Notes: a model not told the origin generated them from the sequence alone. A DNA stretch of 64,000 nucleotides from Prochlorococcus sp. AG-409-N21 (GCA_003215415.1 QCKK01000003.1:38099-102098); one strand, 5' to 3'. Positions 26,331 through 37,240 are shown, counted from the stretch's first letter. Made by a program: numbers and translations.

Positions 26331-27848
26331 ATGCAAAACAATTTTTTTAAGCAATCAACTGATCCCCAGACTATTCGCAAGCGCCTTTTACAGCTAGAGA
26401 CTGCAAAAATTGGTTTTTACAGTATTGGTCTTTATCCTGCATCTCTTGCCTATAACTGTGCGATGCAAACAGATGGCAGCAGACTTTTGTTAGCTCCTAG
26501 GACTAATAGAGAACTTTTGGGTGCCTTCCCTAAACAAATACTAGAAGGAATGGATAAGGATCATATTAATACATTGAATTCTATGAGTTCTCACTTGGAG
26601 AATGGTACTCAAGTCTTGAACACACTTTCAGATCTTATTCTTCGTTGTGAATTAGTTGTTCTCGCAGCCAATAGTAATCACATTGAGTCTGATTTAAATG
26701 AAGCTTGCAGGCTAAGGAATCAATTAAATAGAAATAATGTTGTTTTAGCTTGCTTGTCAGGCTCATTCTCTCACGATTCAATGACTAATGAGTCATATGT
26801 GCTTTGTGAAAAATACCCTAACTTGTCCTTCTTCTCTGGATTTCATAGACATAGTGCTTTACGTAATCCTTTGGATAGCTTTACTGCTAATTTCTGTAAT
26901 CCTAATGCTCTTGTAGCAATATTTGGAGCCAGAATGTTAGATAGCCTTTCTCCTAATATTCAAGTATCTGCTGGAGTCCATAATGTTGAAGGTCAATATA
27001 TAAAAGCAGCTAAAAATATTTCTTCTATATTTGCAGGCTTTGGCTATACGTATCACCAAAGCAATCCAGGTGTACTTCCTACATTATTAACTCTACTTCT
27101 TGATCAATGCATGGATCAGGCCGCAAGTGTATCTATGTGCAGGAAAGATCGTAACGACCTTTATAACAAGCAACCATTTAGTCTGACCGAGCTTGGTTAC
27201 GGAGTTCAAAAGATAGAGGCATCTATAATTAGAGATGGTGACAAGCAAATGGTAAGGGATCATACTTTCTCTCAGTTAACAGCAATGGTTGCGGATGTTC
27301 GTGGAAGCATGATGCCTTCTTCTTCTGGATTGCCTACTCGTAATTTTCAAGCAGGTCAGATTCTTGCAAGAAAAATGAAGGAATTTAATAGATGTCCTTT
27401 TAATATTAATGAGCTATTGTCTTGGTGTGAGGAATCAAACCTTAAGGAGGGTAGTTTAGAAGGTTTCAAGTCTTTGAAATATTGGCCACAAATTATTAAG
27501 AAATATTCAATACCTATTAACGATGCCTCTATGACTAATTTGCTTTATTTAAGCATTTATGGCACTTCTTCTACTAAAGAGATCGCTTTTAATGTTATGA
27601 CTAAAAGCAGGGAACTAACCAATTACTGCCAGGAGTCTGTTAGACCAACGCATAGCAGAATGTACGCAGATGCCTTGAACAATTTAAATAATCATTTTTC
27701 AATTGATCTTTTGATTAATGCTATTATTTCAGAACAATCTTCTATTTCTTCCAGGATTACTGCTGATTCATCTAAATCTCAGTTTGATTCTGATGAATCA
27801 GATTATATAAGGGCCATGAATTTGATCGAAAATACATTTGACTCATAA
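26331..27848 (+). CDS. Conserved protein with dehydrogenase-like N-terminal half
   Basis: The start is ATG 26331, preceded by an in-frame TTG; the product has 505 residues. The first part looks like a Rossmann domain of the glycerol-3-phosphate dehydrogenase type: I-G-F-Y-S-I-G-L-Y-P-A-S-L-A-Y in the nucleotide position and L-V-V-L-A-A-N-S-N-H at strand five. A helical domain follows with G-V-H-N-V-E-G-Q-Y-I-K-A-A-K-N-I-S, recalling the catalytic Lys-Asn region. The glycine pattern is loose, so activity is uncertain. The last 150 residues are unrecognised. It is the first of three close genes, divergent from stpA. Confidence 0.6.
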   Translation: MQNNFFKQSTDPQTIRKRLLQLETAKIGFYSIGLYPASLAYNCAMQTDGSRLLLAPRTNRELLGAFPKQILEGMDKDHINTLNSMSSHLENGTQVLNTLSDLILRCELVVLAANSNHIESDLNEACRLRNQLNRNNVVLACLSGSFSHDSMTNESYVLCEKYPNLSFFSGFHRHSALRNPLDSFTANFCNPNALVAIFGARMLDSLSPNIQVSAGVHNVEGQYIKAAKNISSIFAGFGYTYHQSNPGVLPTLLTLLLDQCMDQAASVSMCRKDRNDLYNKQPFSLTELGYGVQKIEASIIRDGDKQMVRDHTFSQLTAMVADVRGSMMPSSSGLPTRNFQAGQILARKMKEFNRCPFNINELLSWCEESNLKEGSLEGFKSLKYWPQIIKKYSIPINDASMTNLLYLSIYGTSSTKEIAFNVMTKSRELTNYCQESVRPTHSRMYADALNNLNNHFSIDLLINAIISEQSSISSRITADSSKSQFDSDESDYIRAMNLIENTFDS

Positions 27849-27856
27849 TATAGATT

Positions 27857-29005
27857 ATGGATTTACATTCCCTTTCTTCCAATACCTCACAAGAACTATA
27901 TGATATCGCACACTATTATTTTAAACCACAAAGCATTATCTCCATAAAAGAATTAGGTTCAGGTAATATTAATGATACCTACCTTGTTCAAACTGCTCAG
28001 CAACAGATAGTAGAGAGATTCGTCATGCAAAAAATGAATAATAGTGTGTTCCAGTTTCCTGTTAACATTCAAAAGAATACTATACTTATATTAGAACATT
28101 TAGAACGTTCTATTGCAAATAGACCTTGCTATTTGAATGGAAAGTCTTGGAAACTGTTCAAATTCCTAGAAAGTCAAGCAAACAAACAGAACCTTATTTG
28201 TAAAAATGGTAATTATTGGAGAATGTTTTCTTATATAGACAACTCATATTCGCTCAATAAAATCTCCTTAAATACTCAAGCATATGAAACTGGTATAGCT
28301 TTAGCTACCTTTCACATGTTATTGACTGATTTCCCTTCCAATTCTCTTGATATTATCATACCTGATTTTCATAATACGAATTCTTACCTCGAACAATATT
28401 ATGAGATTTATAAAAAACAATCATTTATTCCGACAGATTCTACTGGCTTAGCTGTTATACATTCACTAATCGATTCTAAAGTTGATTTAGTAAGTCATGT
28501 TTCTGAAGCGATGAAAAATGATAACTTATCTATTTCTACCATCCATCAAGATCCAAAAGTAAGCAATTTCTTATTTGATTGTGAATTGAATCAAATTATT
28601 AGCGTTATCGATTTAGATACTGTAGGTAAAGGTTTTGTTGTTTTTGATATTTGTGATTGTGCTAGATCTGTGTGTAATCCTTATGGAGAAGAATTAACCA
28701 AGCCTATTAAAGCGAAATTTGATACGTCTCTATTCAATTCTTTTCTTCGAGGATATCTCTCCATTTCTAAGAACTTATTAACTAATGGTGATTACCTTTT
28801 CTTCTCTAATTGTCTAAGGATTATACCCTTTGAGCTTGGTCTTCGTTTCCTTAATGATCATCTTACAGGTAATAATTACTTCAAGGTTGACTATCATGGT
28901 CAAAATAAAGAACGTGCTGAAGTTCAATTCAGTCTACTCGCCAGTATTGATTCTAAGATTATTGAGATACAGCATATTCTTACCTCGGCGTGGGAGGACG
29001 TTTGA
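27857..29005 (+). CDS. Phosphotransferase (APH/NahK-like sugar kinase)
   Basis: The 382-residue protein has an aminoglycoside-phosphotransferase fold: E-L-G-S-G-N-I-N-D-T-Y-L-V as nucleotide loop, the catalytic loop I-H-Q-D-P-K-V-S-N-F-L-F-D, and the metal-binding V-I-D-L-D-T-V-G-K-G. The I-D-L-D-T-V-G-x-G-x-x-x-x-D-I-x-D-x-x-R-S block is typical of NahK-like anomeric sugar kinases rather than drug-resistance enzymes. It starts 8 bases after the dehydrogenase-like gene and ends one base before the next ATG, so the three are surely one operon. Confidence 0.75.
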   Translation: MDLHSLSSNTSQELYDIAHYYFKPQSIISIKELGSGNINDTYLVQTAQQQIVERFVMQKMNNSVFQFPVNIQKNTILILEHLERSIANRPCYLNGKSWKLFKFLESQANKQNLICKNGNYWRMFSYIDNSYSLNKISLNTQAYETGIALATFHMLLTDFPSNSLDIIIPDFHNTNSYLEQYYEIYKKQSFIPTDSTGLAVIHSLIDSKVDLVSHVSEAMKNDNLSISTIHQDPKVSNFLFDCELNQIISVIDLDTVGKGFVVFDICDCARSVCNPYGEELTKPIKAKFDTSLFNSFLRGYLSISKNLLTNGDYLFFSNCLRIIPFELGLRFLNDHLTGNNYFKVDYHGQNKERAEVQFSLLASIDSKIIEIQHILTSAWEDV

Positions 29006-29006
29006 A

Positions 29007-29573
29007 ATGTCAAGATTATCAGTTATGTCTTCCAAATTATTTTCTCTCGTTCCTTATCATTCTCAGCACCAGACTAATTGTATTGTTAATGCCTCTTTCC
29101 TTTGGAATATTTCTGGTAATGTTGAATTATGGTATAGCATAAAAGCTGGAATTGGGATTAGCCAATTAGACTTGGTTATCCCAAGAACAAATATGCTTAA
29201 ATATGACTACAAGAAGGAATCTAATCACACATATTTTCAAGCATTATTTTCTCTGCCTAATAAAGATAAGACTTGGGAACTAAATATCTCGCCTTTGGGT
29301 GAATCTTCTCTATTGAGTTATGTTGACTATAAATATCATTCTATTGCGCAACATAAATATTTTTCACCAATAACTAAGATTTCAAATGATGTAAGGAATC
29401 TTTCTTGTAATGTCAAGTTTGATTTAAAGAGTTTCCTGCCTTTGGATACACCTCCTTTATTCTCGCTGGCTGTTGGCTTGGTACAAAAACACTCAGCCCC
29501 TTTATTTTTGGTTATACCACAGTCGAACTCATCTTTTTCTTACTCCGATCCACCTAATCTATCATTAATTTAA
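29007..29573 (+). CDS. DOMON-like domain protein
   Basis: The 188-residue protein starts at ATG 29007, one base after the kinase stop; GGGAGGA at about 28992-28998 is a good ribosome-binding site. It resembles the DOMON-like beta-sandwich family: I-S-Q-L-D-L-V-I-P in strand two, then N-H-T-Y-F-Q-A-L-F and W-E-L-N-I-S-P-L-G, which aligns with the family pattern T-C-F-E-x-F and Y-W-E-F-N-x-S-P-S-G. Such domains bind sugars or haem. No signal peptide is seen. The role in the cluster is unknown. Confidence 0.5.
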   Translation: MSRLSVMSSKLFSLVPYHSQHQTNCIVNASFLWNISGNVELWYSIKAGIGISQLDLVIPRTNMLKYDYKKESNHTYFQALFSLPNKDKTWELNISPLGESSLLSYVDYKYHSIAQHKYFSPITKISNDVRNLSCNVKFDLKSFLPLDTPPLFSLAVGLVQKHSAPLFLVIPQSNSSFSYSDPPNLSLI

Positions 29574-29625
29574 ATCTCATATGACTTAACTTCTCTAATT
29601 TCTTCTACCTCCTATATATTCTCTT

Positions 29626-30633
29626 ATGACTTTTTATAATAACCTAAGTAAATCTTTTCTAAAACTAATATTAGCATTTTCTTTTTTTCCAGTTTTTCCT
29701 ATTTATTCGTTTGCGAATGAATCAATTACTAATATAACTATTGATGACATTAAATTTCCTAAGAATACTATTGTTCCGACATATAAAGATGGTAGACATT
29801 ATCCAATCGTTCCACAAGATATCAATTTACTTGCTTCGTTGATTGTTAAATTAGAAATCGTTCTTCGAGATACTTCAACATCAAGTGAATTTCTGCCACG
29901 TTTGGCCCATCAACAACAGGTTGTCTATAGGTTTTTGTCTACTAATAATAATCTCTCACAAGAAGTTTTGAATATACTACCTAACCAATGGAAAAGTACT
30001 GTTGAGAGACATCTTGCTGCAAGAAGAGAATTCTTAAATATGCAATCAATTAAGCCTTTGCCTACTTTAATGCCTGCATGGAAAATTGTTTCTCCTAAAC
30101 CTCTAAATCTGTTGCTTAGCTATTATCGTAAAGCAGAAATGAATACAGGAATTGATTGGGAAATATTGGCTGCTATTAATTTAGTTGAAACAGGAATGGG
30201 GAGGATTGTTGGAGCATCTTCAGCCAATGCGCTTGGTCCCATGCAATTTCTTCCAACAACATGGCATGAAGATGGTATTGGAAATGGAGGCGATATTAAT
30301 GATCCTCATGATTCAATTCAAGCAGCTGCGAGATATTTGGTTCGACGTGGTGCTCTTCATGACATTCGTAAGGGTCTATGGGGATATAACAATAATTACT
30401 CCTATGTGAATGCTGTACTTCTTTACGCTGGTTTATTAAAGGAAGATCCTAGAGTCATTAAAGCTCTTTATCACTGGGAAATTCACTACAGGTCCATAGA
30501 AGGAGACCTATGGCTTCCAGTTGGTTATAGCCACAAGAAGCCGATTCCTATATCGACCTATTTAAAAGAAGTCCCTTCTAGTGCCCCGCCCGCTTACTCT
30601 TCCATTACTTCAACTAAATCTTCGAGTGGCTAA
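29626..30633 (+). CDS. Lytic transglycosylase (SLT domain), exported
   Basis: The 335-residue protein has a signal peptide (hydrophobic to about residue 29, Y-S-F-A-N) and a C-terminal SLT domain with catalytic Glu in N-L-V-E-T-G-M-G-R, then S-S-A-N-A-L-G-P-M-Q-F-L-P-T-T-W and A-A-A-R-Y-L-V-R-R-G. These enzymes cleave peptidoglycan to anhydromuropeptides. The N-terminal 130 residues are an all-helical region. The tail is Ser/Pro-rich and its stop overlaps the next gene. Confidence 0.88.
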   Translation: MTFYNNLSKSFLKLILAFSFFPVFPIYSFANESITNITIDDIKFPKNTIVPTYKDGRHYPIVPQDINLLASLIVKLEIVLRDTSTSSEFLPRLAHQQQVVYRFLSTNNNLSQEVLNILPNQWKSTVERHLAARREFLNMQSIKPLPTLMPAWKIVSPKPLNLLLSYYRKAEMNTGIDWEILAAINLVETGMGRIVGASSANALGPMQFLPTTWHEDGIGNGGDINDPHDSIQAAARYLVRRGALHDIRKGLWGYNNNYSYVNAVLLYAGLLKEDPRVIKALYHWEIHYRSIEGDLWLPVGYSHKKPIPISTYLKEVPSSAPPAYSSITSTKSSSG

Positions 30634-31321
30634 AGAATCTACCCATCGTGCGGATGAACTAAAAGCAGCAGGTTGGTCAAACGATGATGTAAATCGCTAT
30701 GCGGAGCTCTGGGATTATCGTCAGCGGTGGGGGGCAATAAATCTAGAGAGAGAGGATAGGCAGTTCTTAAGAAAGGCAGAGTCTGCTCTACCTAAAATTC
30801 AAACAGGAAAGGCTTCAGTGAAAAAGCCTATAAGCGAGAAATCCTATTATCGCTGGTTGCGCTTTTATCTAGAAGCGATGGATCATGCAGAAAAGAACTT
30901 CAATCTTAAGAAAGGAGATCGAGGAAAATGGCCCATAGTTCTAGAGGAGGAAATCAGAGCCCTTGATTACTATCAGCCTGTTCTTGGTTTACCTGATACT
31001 CTTAAGGCTAAAAATATAAGTTCCTTTAGAGAGGAAGTGATTGGTAGGGATTCAATAATTTCCGATGACCAAGTTTCTAAGTATGATTTTGATTTCCAAG
31101 CGCCTTTAGTTGCTTTGAAGGCAAAGGAGTCCACAAAATGGCGTTATTTGCGAGATGGCGAAAATTTAGAAAATAAAACCTATCAAGTCCTTGATTCATA
31201 TGCAGTAGAGACTTTCAGAAAGCAAGTCAGGGTTGAAATAGTACCTCTCATTAGAGAAACACTACCTTCTTTAGCTGATACAGATAAACCGGAACCTTCT
31301 GACGAATGGATTCATACTTGA
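30626..31321 (+). CDS. Conserved cyanobacterial protein of unknown function
   Basis: From GTG 30626 the protein has 231 residues and overlaps the transglycosylase stop by 8 bases; an upstream GTG at 30581 would overlap by 53 and add a less likely N-terminus. It opens with H-R-A-D-E-L-K-A-A-G-W-S-N-D-D-V-N-R-Y-A-E-L-W-D-Y-R-Q-R-W-G-A-I-N-L, a helical block with several Trp, and has no signal peptide or membrane span. I recall homologues only in cyanobacteria. Function unknown. Confidence 0.65.
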   Translation: MAKESTHRADELKAAGWSNDDVNRYAELWDYRQRWGAINLEREDRQFLRKAESALPKIQTGKASVKKPISEKSYYRWLRFYLEAMDHAEKNFNLKKGDRGKWPIVLEEEIRALDYYQPVLGLPDTLKAKNISSFREEVIGRDSIISDDQVSKYDFDFQAPLVALKAKESTKWRYLRDGENLENKTYQVLDSYAVETFRKQVRVEIVPLIRETLPSLADTDKPEPSDEWIHT

Positions 31322-31361
31322 GAATTTATTGCTAGAAAGTTAATATGCAAGATTTTCTTGA

Positions 31362-32693
<1,332 letters not shown>

Positions 32694-32707
32694 AATAGGA
32701 GAAGTAA

Positions 32708-33598
32708 ATGGCGCTTATCCTCCCAAGCAGTTATCATAAGATTGCTGCTTTGGAAAGGAATAGGATTTCATGGATAGAGCCTGAACTTGCAGAAAGACAG
32801 GATATAAGGCCTTTAAGAATTGGAATACTAAATATTATGCCTCTTGGAAAGCAATATGAATTTAACTTGCTTCATCCCTTGGGATTATCACCCCTTCAAA
32901 TAGAACCAATCTGGATACGTTTGAATAGCCATGAATATAAGACTTGGGATCTAAAGCATTTAGATAACTTGTATGTCAGTTGGGACGCGGCAATGAATCC
33001 AGTTCCTTTAGATGGTTTAATTATTACCGGAGCTCCTGTTGAACATCTTCCATTTGAAGAAGTCAACTATTGGCCAGAATTGGTTGAATTAATTCAAGAG
33101 GCCAGAGTTAGATGTGCAAATACACTAGGTCTGTGTTGGGCGGGTTTTGCATTGGCTTATTTAGAAGGTGTAGATAAATATTCTTTTTCGGAAAAACTTT
33201 TTGGTGTATTCCCATTGAGAAGTCTGGTTCCAGGCCATTCAGTTATGGGTACTCAAGATGATCAGTTTGTTTGTCCACAGAGTAGATATGCTGGTCTTGA
33301 TGATAAATTAATGGAGGAGGCCCAGCGTCAAAATCGAATAAATCTATTGGCTTATGGAGATAAGGTTGGTTACACAATATTTGAAACTACAGATCAACGC
33401 CAACTTATTCATTTGGGTCACCCTGAGTACAATGCTGGTCGTATTACTGAGGAAATGGAACGTGATAAAGCCAAGGGAGATGTACCATTGCCATTAAATT
33501 TTGATCCTAATAATCCACAAACTTCTTGGAGATCTCATAGAAATTTGTTGTTTCAACAATGGTTGTGGTTTTGCTATCAGAGAGTTAGCCTTATTTGA
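32708..33598 (+). CDS. metA: Homoserine O-acetyltransferase of the MetA fold
   Basis: The 296-residue protein has the MetA family catalytic Cys at about residue 143 in G-L-C-W-A-G-F, preceded by I-T-G-A-P-V-E-H, and a distal His-Glu pair in L-G-H-P-E-Y. The Glu after G-A-P-V (residue 112) matches the residue that favours acetyl-CoA in Bacillus-type MetA, where E. coli has Gly. Together with MetY this points to O-acetylhomoserine, not O-succinylhomoserine. It lies directly downstream of metY. Confidence 0.9.
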   Translation: MALILPSSYHKIAALERNRISWIEPELAERQDIRPLRIGILNIMPLGKQYEFNLLHPLGLSPLQIEPIWIRLNSHEYKTWDLKHLDNLYVSWDAAMNPVPLDGLIITGAPVEHLPFEEVNYWPELVELIQEARVRCANTLGLCWAGFALAYLEGVDKYSFSEKLFGVFPLRSLVPGHSVMGTQDDQFVCPQSRYAGLDDKLMEEAQRQNRINLLAYGDKVGYTIFETTDQRQLIHLGHPEYNAGRITEEMERDKAKGDVPLPLNFDPNNPQTSWRSHRNLLFQQWLWFCYQRVSLI

Positions 33599-33654
33599 AG
33601 GAAAATGGATAGAAAAATAAAATAGATTATATATAGGTTTTTAAACGTATTTAA

Positions 33655-35304
33655 TTAATAGATCATTGTGTTTAATTTTTCTAAGACTTCATCTACACTG
33701 CCATTCTCACCATATTTGATAAGAATGCTACTTTCAAAAGTGTTAAATGGTTCTATCCACTGTTTTTGTAGCTTTCTTATTTCATTACCTGCTTCAGATG
33801 GATCATTATTATCTCTTATTCTCTTTTCTATTCTTTCATTAGCAATGTTGTCACTACATTCACAAGATATTATTGATATGCCAATTCCTTCTTTTTTTGC
33901 CAGATCTATAAAAGGTTTCCTGTCACTCACTTTCAAGAAACAGGCATCTATTATTGTTGGCAATTTGCTTTTAATACATCCTTTTACAAGGGATGGTATC
34001 CAGTCATTGAAAAGCCATGCTGATACTTCTTGTTTATAAGGATCACCAATTAATAAAGGATAATCCGTTGTTGAATCTAACGGTAATATTCCACACTTAT
34101 TTACTTTCTGAAATTCTAGTTTTCCAAATAACCTTTTTCTTTCTATGTCTGATCGTATTCTGATTGCCATAAGTCGGTTAGTTAGTATCTTACTTAAGTA
34201 TGATTTCCCACTTCCGCTTAGGCCATGCATTAGTATTAATCCAGGGCTTTTACCCTTTTCTATATATACTGCTTCATTAATATACTTTTTTAATAGTGAT
34301 TTTAGCTCCCTAATACTATTATAAGAAATGCTTTTATTCTTGTAGTTTTGATTTATTTGCTCAAGCTTAATGCAGATTACTTTTGCTCTGACCAATGAAC
34401 GGTAAGCAATATACCAAGGTAGTAGATCTAGTCCAGAATAATCACCTGTGTCTTCCAACCATTTATTAATAAATACTGAAGCAAACTTGTTCTGCTTTTG
34501 AACCTTTAAGTCCATAAAAAGAAATGATATTTCACTTACGGGATCTATCCACCTTAGATTTTTATTGAAATCTATAGCATCAAATGGAATCAATTCCTGG
34601 CTATTATTTAAATATATATTTTGCGTATGTAGATCTCCATGGCATTCTCTTGTTGAACCATTAGTTAATCTTTTCTTGAATCTAGGTTTTAATCTGGTGA
34701 ATTCCATCTTTAGCCATTTTCTGTGTTGTTCAATAAATGAATTAATATATTCTGAACTATTGGTTTCTTCTATTACCTCTAAATTTTTTTCTGCAGCATC
34801 TCTTATGAATTTAATATTATCAAAATTATTTTGCAGGTCTATAGGTGCTGAGTTAACATGTAAAGTTGAAATCTTTGTTGAAAAATCGATTATCTTCTTT
34901 GTCTCTATTTCTTCTTCTTTCAATTTATTGAATAGTATTTGAGTATTTGGAAATTGGTGCATTTTTATAGCAACATCTACCAACTTATCATTTTTCGGTA
35001 TTGATCCATTTAATTGTTCGTTCATGATCTTTGCCTTATCTTTTGGGCCTTGTATTCTTGAAATGCCCAAGTAAAGTTCTGGAGCCAAACGTCTATTTAA
35101 TCTTAATTCTTCTTTGCTGTATTCAATTCTTTGCTCAAGTCTTTTTGCATCATAGAAACCAAAATCTTTCGCTTTTTTGATTTTATAAGCAAATTGTCCC
35201 GTTAGTATAATCCATGATATATGTGTCTCGATAAGACTAATATTTTCCACTGAATGATCATAGGCACTCTTTTGTTGTAGTGCTCTTATCATTTTTTCTT
35301 GCAT
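33655..35304 (-). CDS. Aminoglycoside-phosphotransferase / AAA kinase fusion protein
   Basis: The 549-residue protein joins two domains. Residues 1-330 are APH-like with C-H-G-D-L-H-T-Q-N-I-Y-L and I-P-F-D-A-I-D-F-N; the C-terminal third has a Walker A motif G-L-S-G-S-G-K-S-Y at about 360 and an R-S-D-I-E-R-K-R-L segment typical of gluconate-kinase-like P-loop kinases. This fusion (COG2187 + COG0645) is widespread in bacteria and its substrate is not established. The gene is convergent with metA, whose stop is 57 bases away. Confidence 0.85.
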   Translation of the reverse strand: MQEKMIRALQQKSAYDHSVENISLIETHISWIILTGQFAYKIKKAKDFGFYDAKRLEQRIEYSKEELRLNRRLAPELYLGISRIQGPKDKAKIMNEQLNGSIPKNDKLVDVAIKMHQFPNTQILFNKLKEEEIETKKIIDFSTKISTLHVNSAPIDLQNNFDNIKFIRDAAEKNLEVIEETNSSEYINSFIEQHRKWLKMEFTRLKPRFKKRLTNGSTRECHGDLHTQNIYLNNSQELIPFDAIDFNKNLRWIDPVSEISFLFMDLKVQKQNKFASVFINKWLEDTGDYSGLDLLPWYIAYRSLVRAKVICIKLEQINQNYKNKSISYNSIRELKSLLKKYINEAVYIEKGKSPGLILMHGLSGSGKSYLSKILTNRLMAIRIRSDIERKRLFGKLEFQKVNKCGILPLDSTTDYPLLIGDPYKQEVSAWLFNDWIPSLVKGCIKSKLPTIIDACFLKVSDRKPFIDLAKKEGIGISIISCECSDNIANERIEKRIRDNNDPSEAGNEIRKLQKQWIEPFNTFESSILIKYGENGSVDEVLEKLNTMIY

Positions 35305-35396
35305 TGAATTCTTTTCTTTTGTTCCTATTTTACTTTAACCTTTCTTCTAATATATAATTAATTTATTTCGATACCATAGACTTTAAATTATTTAGT

Positions 35397-35969
35397 ATGG
35401 AGAATCATGAATTTGATATGCCTTGGACATTGATCCCTCGCTGGCTAGGTGATGCTGATTCGAAATTTTGGATGAATCTATTAACAGAGAATTTGAACTG
35501 GACGAGGCCTATAGTTCGTGTATATGGTAGAAAACACAAAGTTCCGAGACTGACGACATTTATAGCCAAGGAAGGAATCTCATATTTTTATAGCGGTGTG
35601 TTACATAAAGCTTATGGGATACCTATTTGGTTCCAACCACTACTGTTATTAGTAAATCAAACATGCAATACTTCTTTTAATGGTTGCCTATTAAATTTTT
35701 ATCGAAATGGTAAAGATAAAATGGGCTGGCATTCAGATAATGAAAGCGAAATAGACTCTAAAATGCCTATCGCGTCTTTGTCTTTAGGGAGTACTAGAGA
35801 CTTTGTCTTAAGGAATATAGAGTCCAGAGAGAAATATGTTTTACCATTGGCTAGTGGAGATCTTTTAATTATGAAACCCTTTAGTCAAGAATTTTGGGAG
35901 CATTCCTTGCCGGCTAGATCTAGGGTTAAATCAGAAAGAATTAACCTGACTTTTAGGTGTTATTTATAG
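35397..35969 (+). CDS. alkB: AlkB-type 2-oxoglutarate/Fe(II) dioxygenase
   Basis: The 190-residue protein has the iron-binding triad His 112, Asp 114 (G-W-H-S-D-N-E) and His 169 (W-E-H-S-L), and the 2-oxoglutarate-binding R-I-N-L-T-F-R at 181-187, spaced as in AlkB. The E-x-x-x-D-x-x-x-P-I-A-S-L-S-L-G block is also typical. AlkB-type enzymes remove alkyl groups from DNA or RNA bases. Its length fits the compact ALKBH2/3-like subgroup. Confidence 0.9.
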   Translation: MENHEFDMPWTLIPRWLGDADSKFWMNLLTENLNWTRPIVRVYGRKHKVPRLTTFIAKEGISYFYSGVLHKAYGIPIWFQPLLLLVNQTCNTSFNGCLLNFYRNGKDKMGWHSDNESEIDSKMPIASLSLGSTRDFVLRNIESREKYVLPLASGDLLIMKPFSQEFWEHSLPARSRVKSERINLTFRCYL

Positions 35970-36033
35970 TAAATTATGTTCTTATATTATTTATATTGTC
36001 ATTGGTGCTATTTAATCAAGTAAAATATTACTT

Positions 36034-36312
36034 TCATTCATTTTTTTCTTTCTTTTTTAATTCCTCCTTCTTTTTAGCCTCCGCCTCGGCTTTCTTTTTG
36101 GCCTGGGCTTCAGCTTGTTTCTTAGCCTCCGCCTCGGCTTTCTTTTTCGCCTCGGCTTCTTCTTTTAACCGCTTTTCCTCTGCTGCAGCTCTAGCTGCCT
36201 GCTGAGCTTGGTAACTCTTGCTAGTTTGCTGGTCAAAAGTCCATAAGATCCCAATAAGAATTGGAACATGGACTAGACCACCTATTAGTACTGTGGTTTG
36301 GCTGTAAGCCAT
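36034..36312 (-). CDS. Membrane-anchored Lys/Ala/Glu-repeat protein
   Basis: The 92-residue protein has one N-terminal membrane span (T-V-L-I-G-G-L-V-H-V-P-I-L-I-G-I-L-W) followed by about 60 residues almost only of A, E, K and Q in an A-E-A-K-K repeat, predicted to form a long charged single helix. At DNA level, blocks beginning at 36076 and 36124 are near-identical, a 48-bp tandem repeat. Low sequence complexity makes function calls unsafe; it might be a linker or a TolA-like spacer. Confidence 0.6.
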   Translation of the reverse strand: MAYSQTTVLIGGLVHVPILIGILWTFDQQTSKSYQAQQAARAAAEEKRLKEEAEAKKKAEAEAKKQAEAQAKKKAEAEAKKKEELKKKEKNE

Positions 36313-36490
36313 TTTTGTATCTGGCCACTAATGAGAGTATACATACATTCAACTTGCAGTCTCTATTTATGCAACTTGACGTGATCTTCTTCCTCTTATT
36401 GGTTTTATGAGTCAGTTGATGGATCTTTGCAAACCCTTTTAGAGACTATGTAAACCCCCTTGTCAGGATGTAATGGAGTAAGAAGCCCTA

Positions 36491-37231
36491 TTACATCATT
36501 TGATTGAGGAACCTTCTGCTGCGTTCTTCCTTGGCATTACTAAAGAAATCCTCTGGCTTTGAAGTCTCTATAACTTTGCCTTGATCCATAAATAGAACTC
36601 TGTCTGCGACTTCTCTTGCAAATGATATCTCGTGAGTAACCACTACCATCGTCATTCCTTTATTAGCCAGCACCCTCATTGCGTCTAGTACTTCTTTTAC
36701 TCTTTCTGGGTCAAGAGCGCTTGTTGGTTCATCAAAAAGCAATATTTCGGGATCTAAGGCTAGAGCTCTTGCAATAGCAACTCTTTGTTGTTGGCCACCA
36801 CTTAATTGGTTCGGATATTTCTCAGCTTGTTCCTCTATGCCCATTTGCTTTAGCAACTCATAGGCCTTTATTTCTGCTTCTACTTTATTTTTTTTTTGAA
36901 CTTTAATTGGAGCAAGTGTAATATTTTGAATGATTGATAAATGCGGAAATAAATTAAATTGTTGAAATACCATGCCAACTCTCTTTCTTATTTCTCTTAT
37001 ATGACGCTCATCGTAATCTGTTGTTATTGGAATACCTAAAACAGCAATATTCCCTGAATCAATTGTCTCTAACCCATTAAAAGTTCGTATCAGTGTACTT
37101 TTACCCGAACCCGAAGGTCCCATTACAACGAGAACCTCTCCTCTCTGAACTGACAAGGAAACCATATCTAGTGCTCTTTTCCCCTTAGCAAAGGATTTAA
37201 TTAAATCCTTTGCTTCTATTGCTATATCCAT
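36491..37231 (-). CDS. aapP: Amino-acid ABC transporter, ATP-binding subunit
   Basis: The 246-residue ATPase has Walker A G-P-S-G-S-G-K-S-T, the signature L-S-G-G-Q-Q-Q-R-V-A-I-A-R-A-L, Walker B L-L-F-D-E-P-T-S-A-L-D-P-E and the switch His in V-T-H-E-I-S-F-A. It is typical of polar amino-acid importers (GlnQ/AapP; BgtA in cyanobacteria). Three further genes upstream encode two permeases and a binding protein in the order J-Q-M-P on the minus strand. Confidence 0.93.
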   Translation of the reverse strand: MDIAIEAKDLIKSFAKGKRALDMVSLSVQRGEVLVVMGPSGSGKSTLIRTFNGLETIDSGNIAVLGIPITTDYDERHIREIRKRVGMVFQQFNLFPHLSIIQNITLAPIKVQKKNKVEAEIKAYELLKQMGIEEQAEKYPNQLSGGQQQRVAIARALALDPEILLFDEPTSALDPERVKEVLDAMRVLANKGMTMVVVTHEISFAREVADRVLFMDQGKVIETSKPEDFFSNAKEERSRRFLNQMM

Positions 37232-37240
37232 ATTATTTAT

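Noticed and set aside
28830..29006. Upstream extension of the DOMON-like protein
   Set aside because: It lies inside the kinase gene in another frame; the ATG at 29007 has a good ribosome-binding site and fits the operon spacing.
36070..36165. Repeat array such as CRISPR
   Set aside because: The repeats are in-frame codons of an Ala/Glu/Lys helix without spacers. No CRISPR-like array or cas gene is seen in the window.
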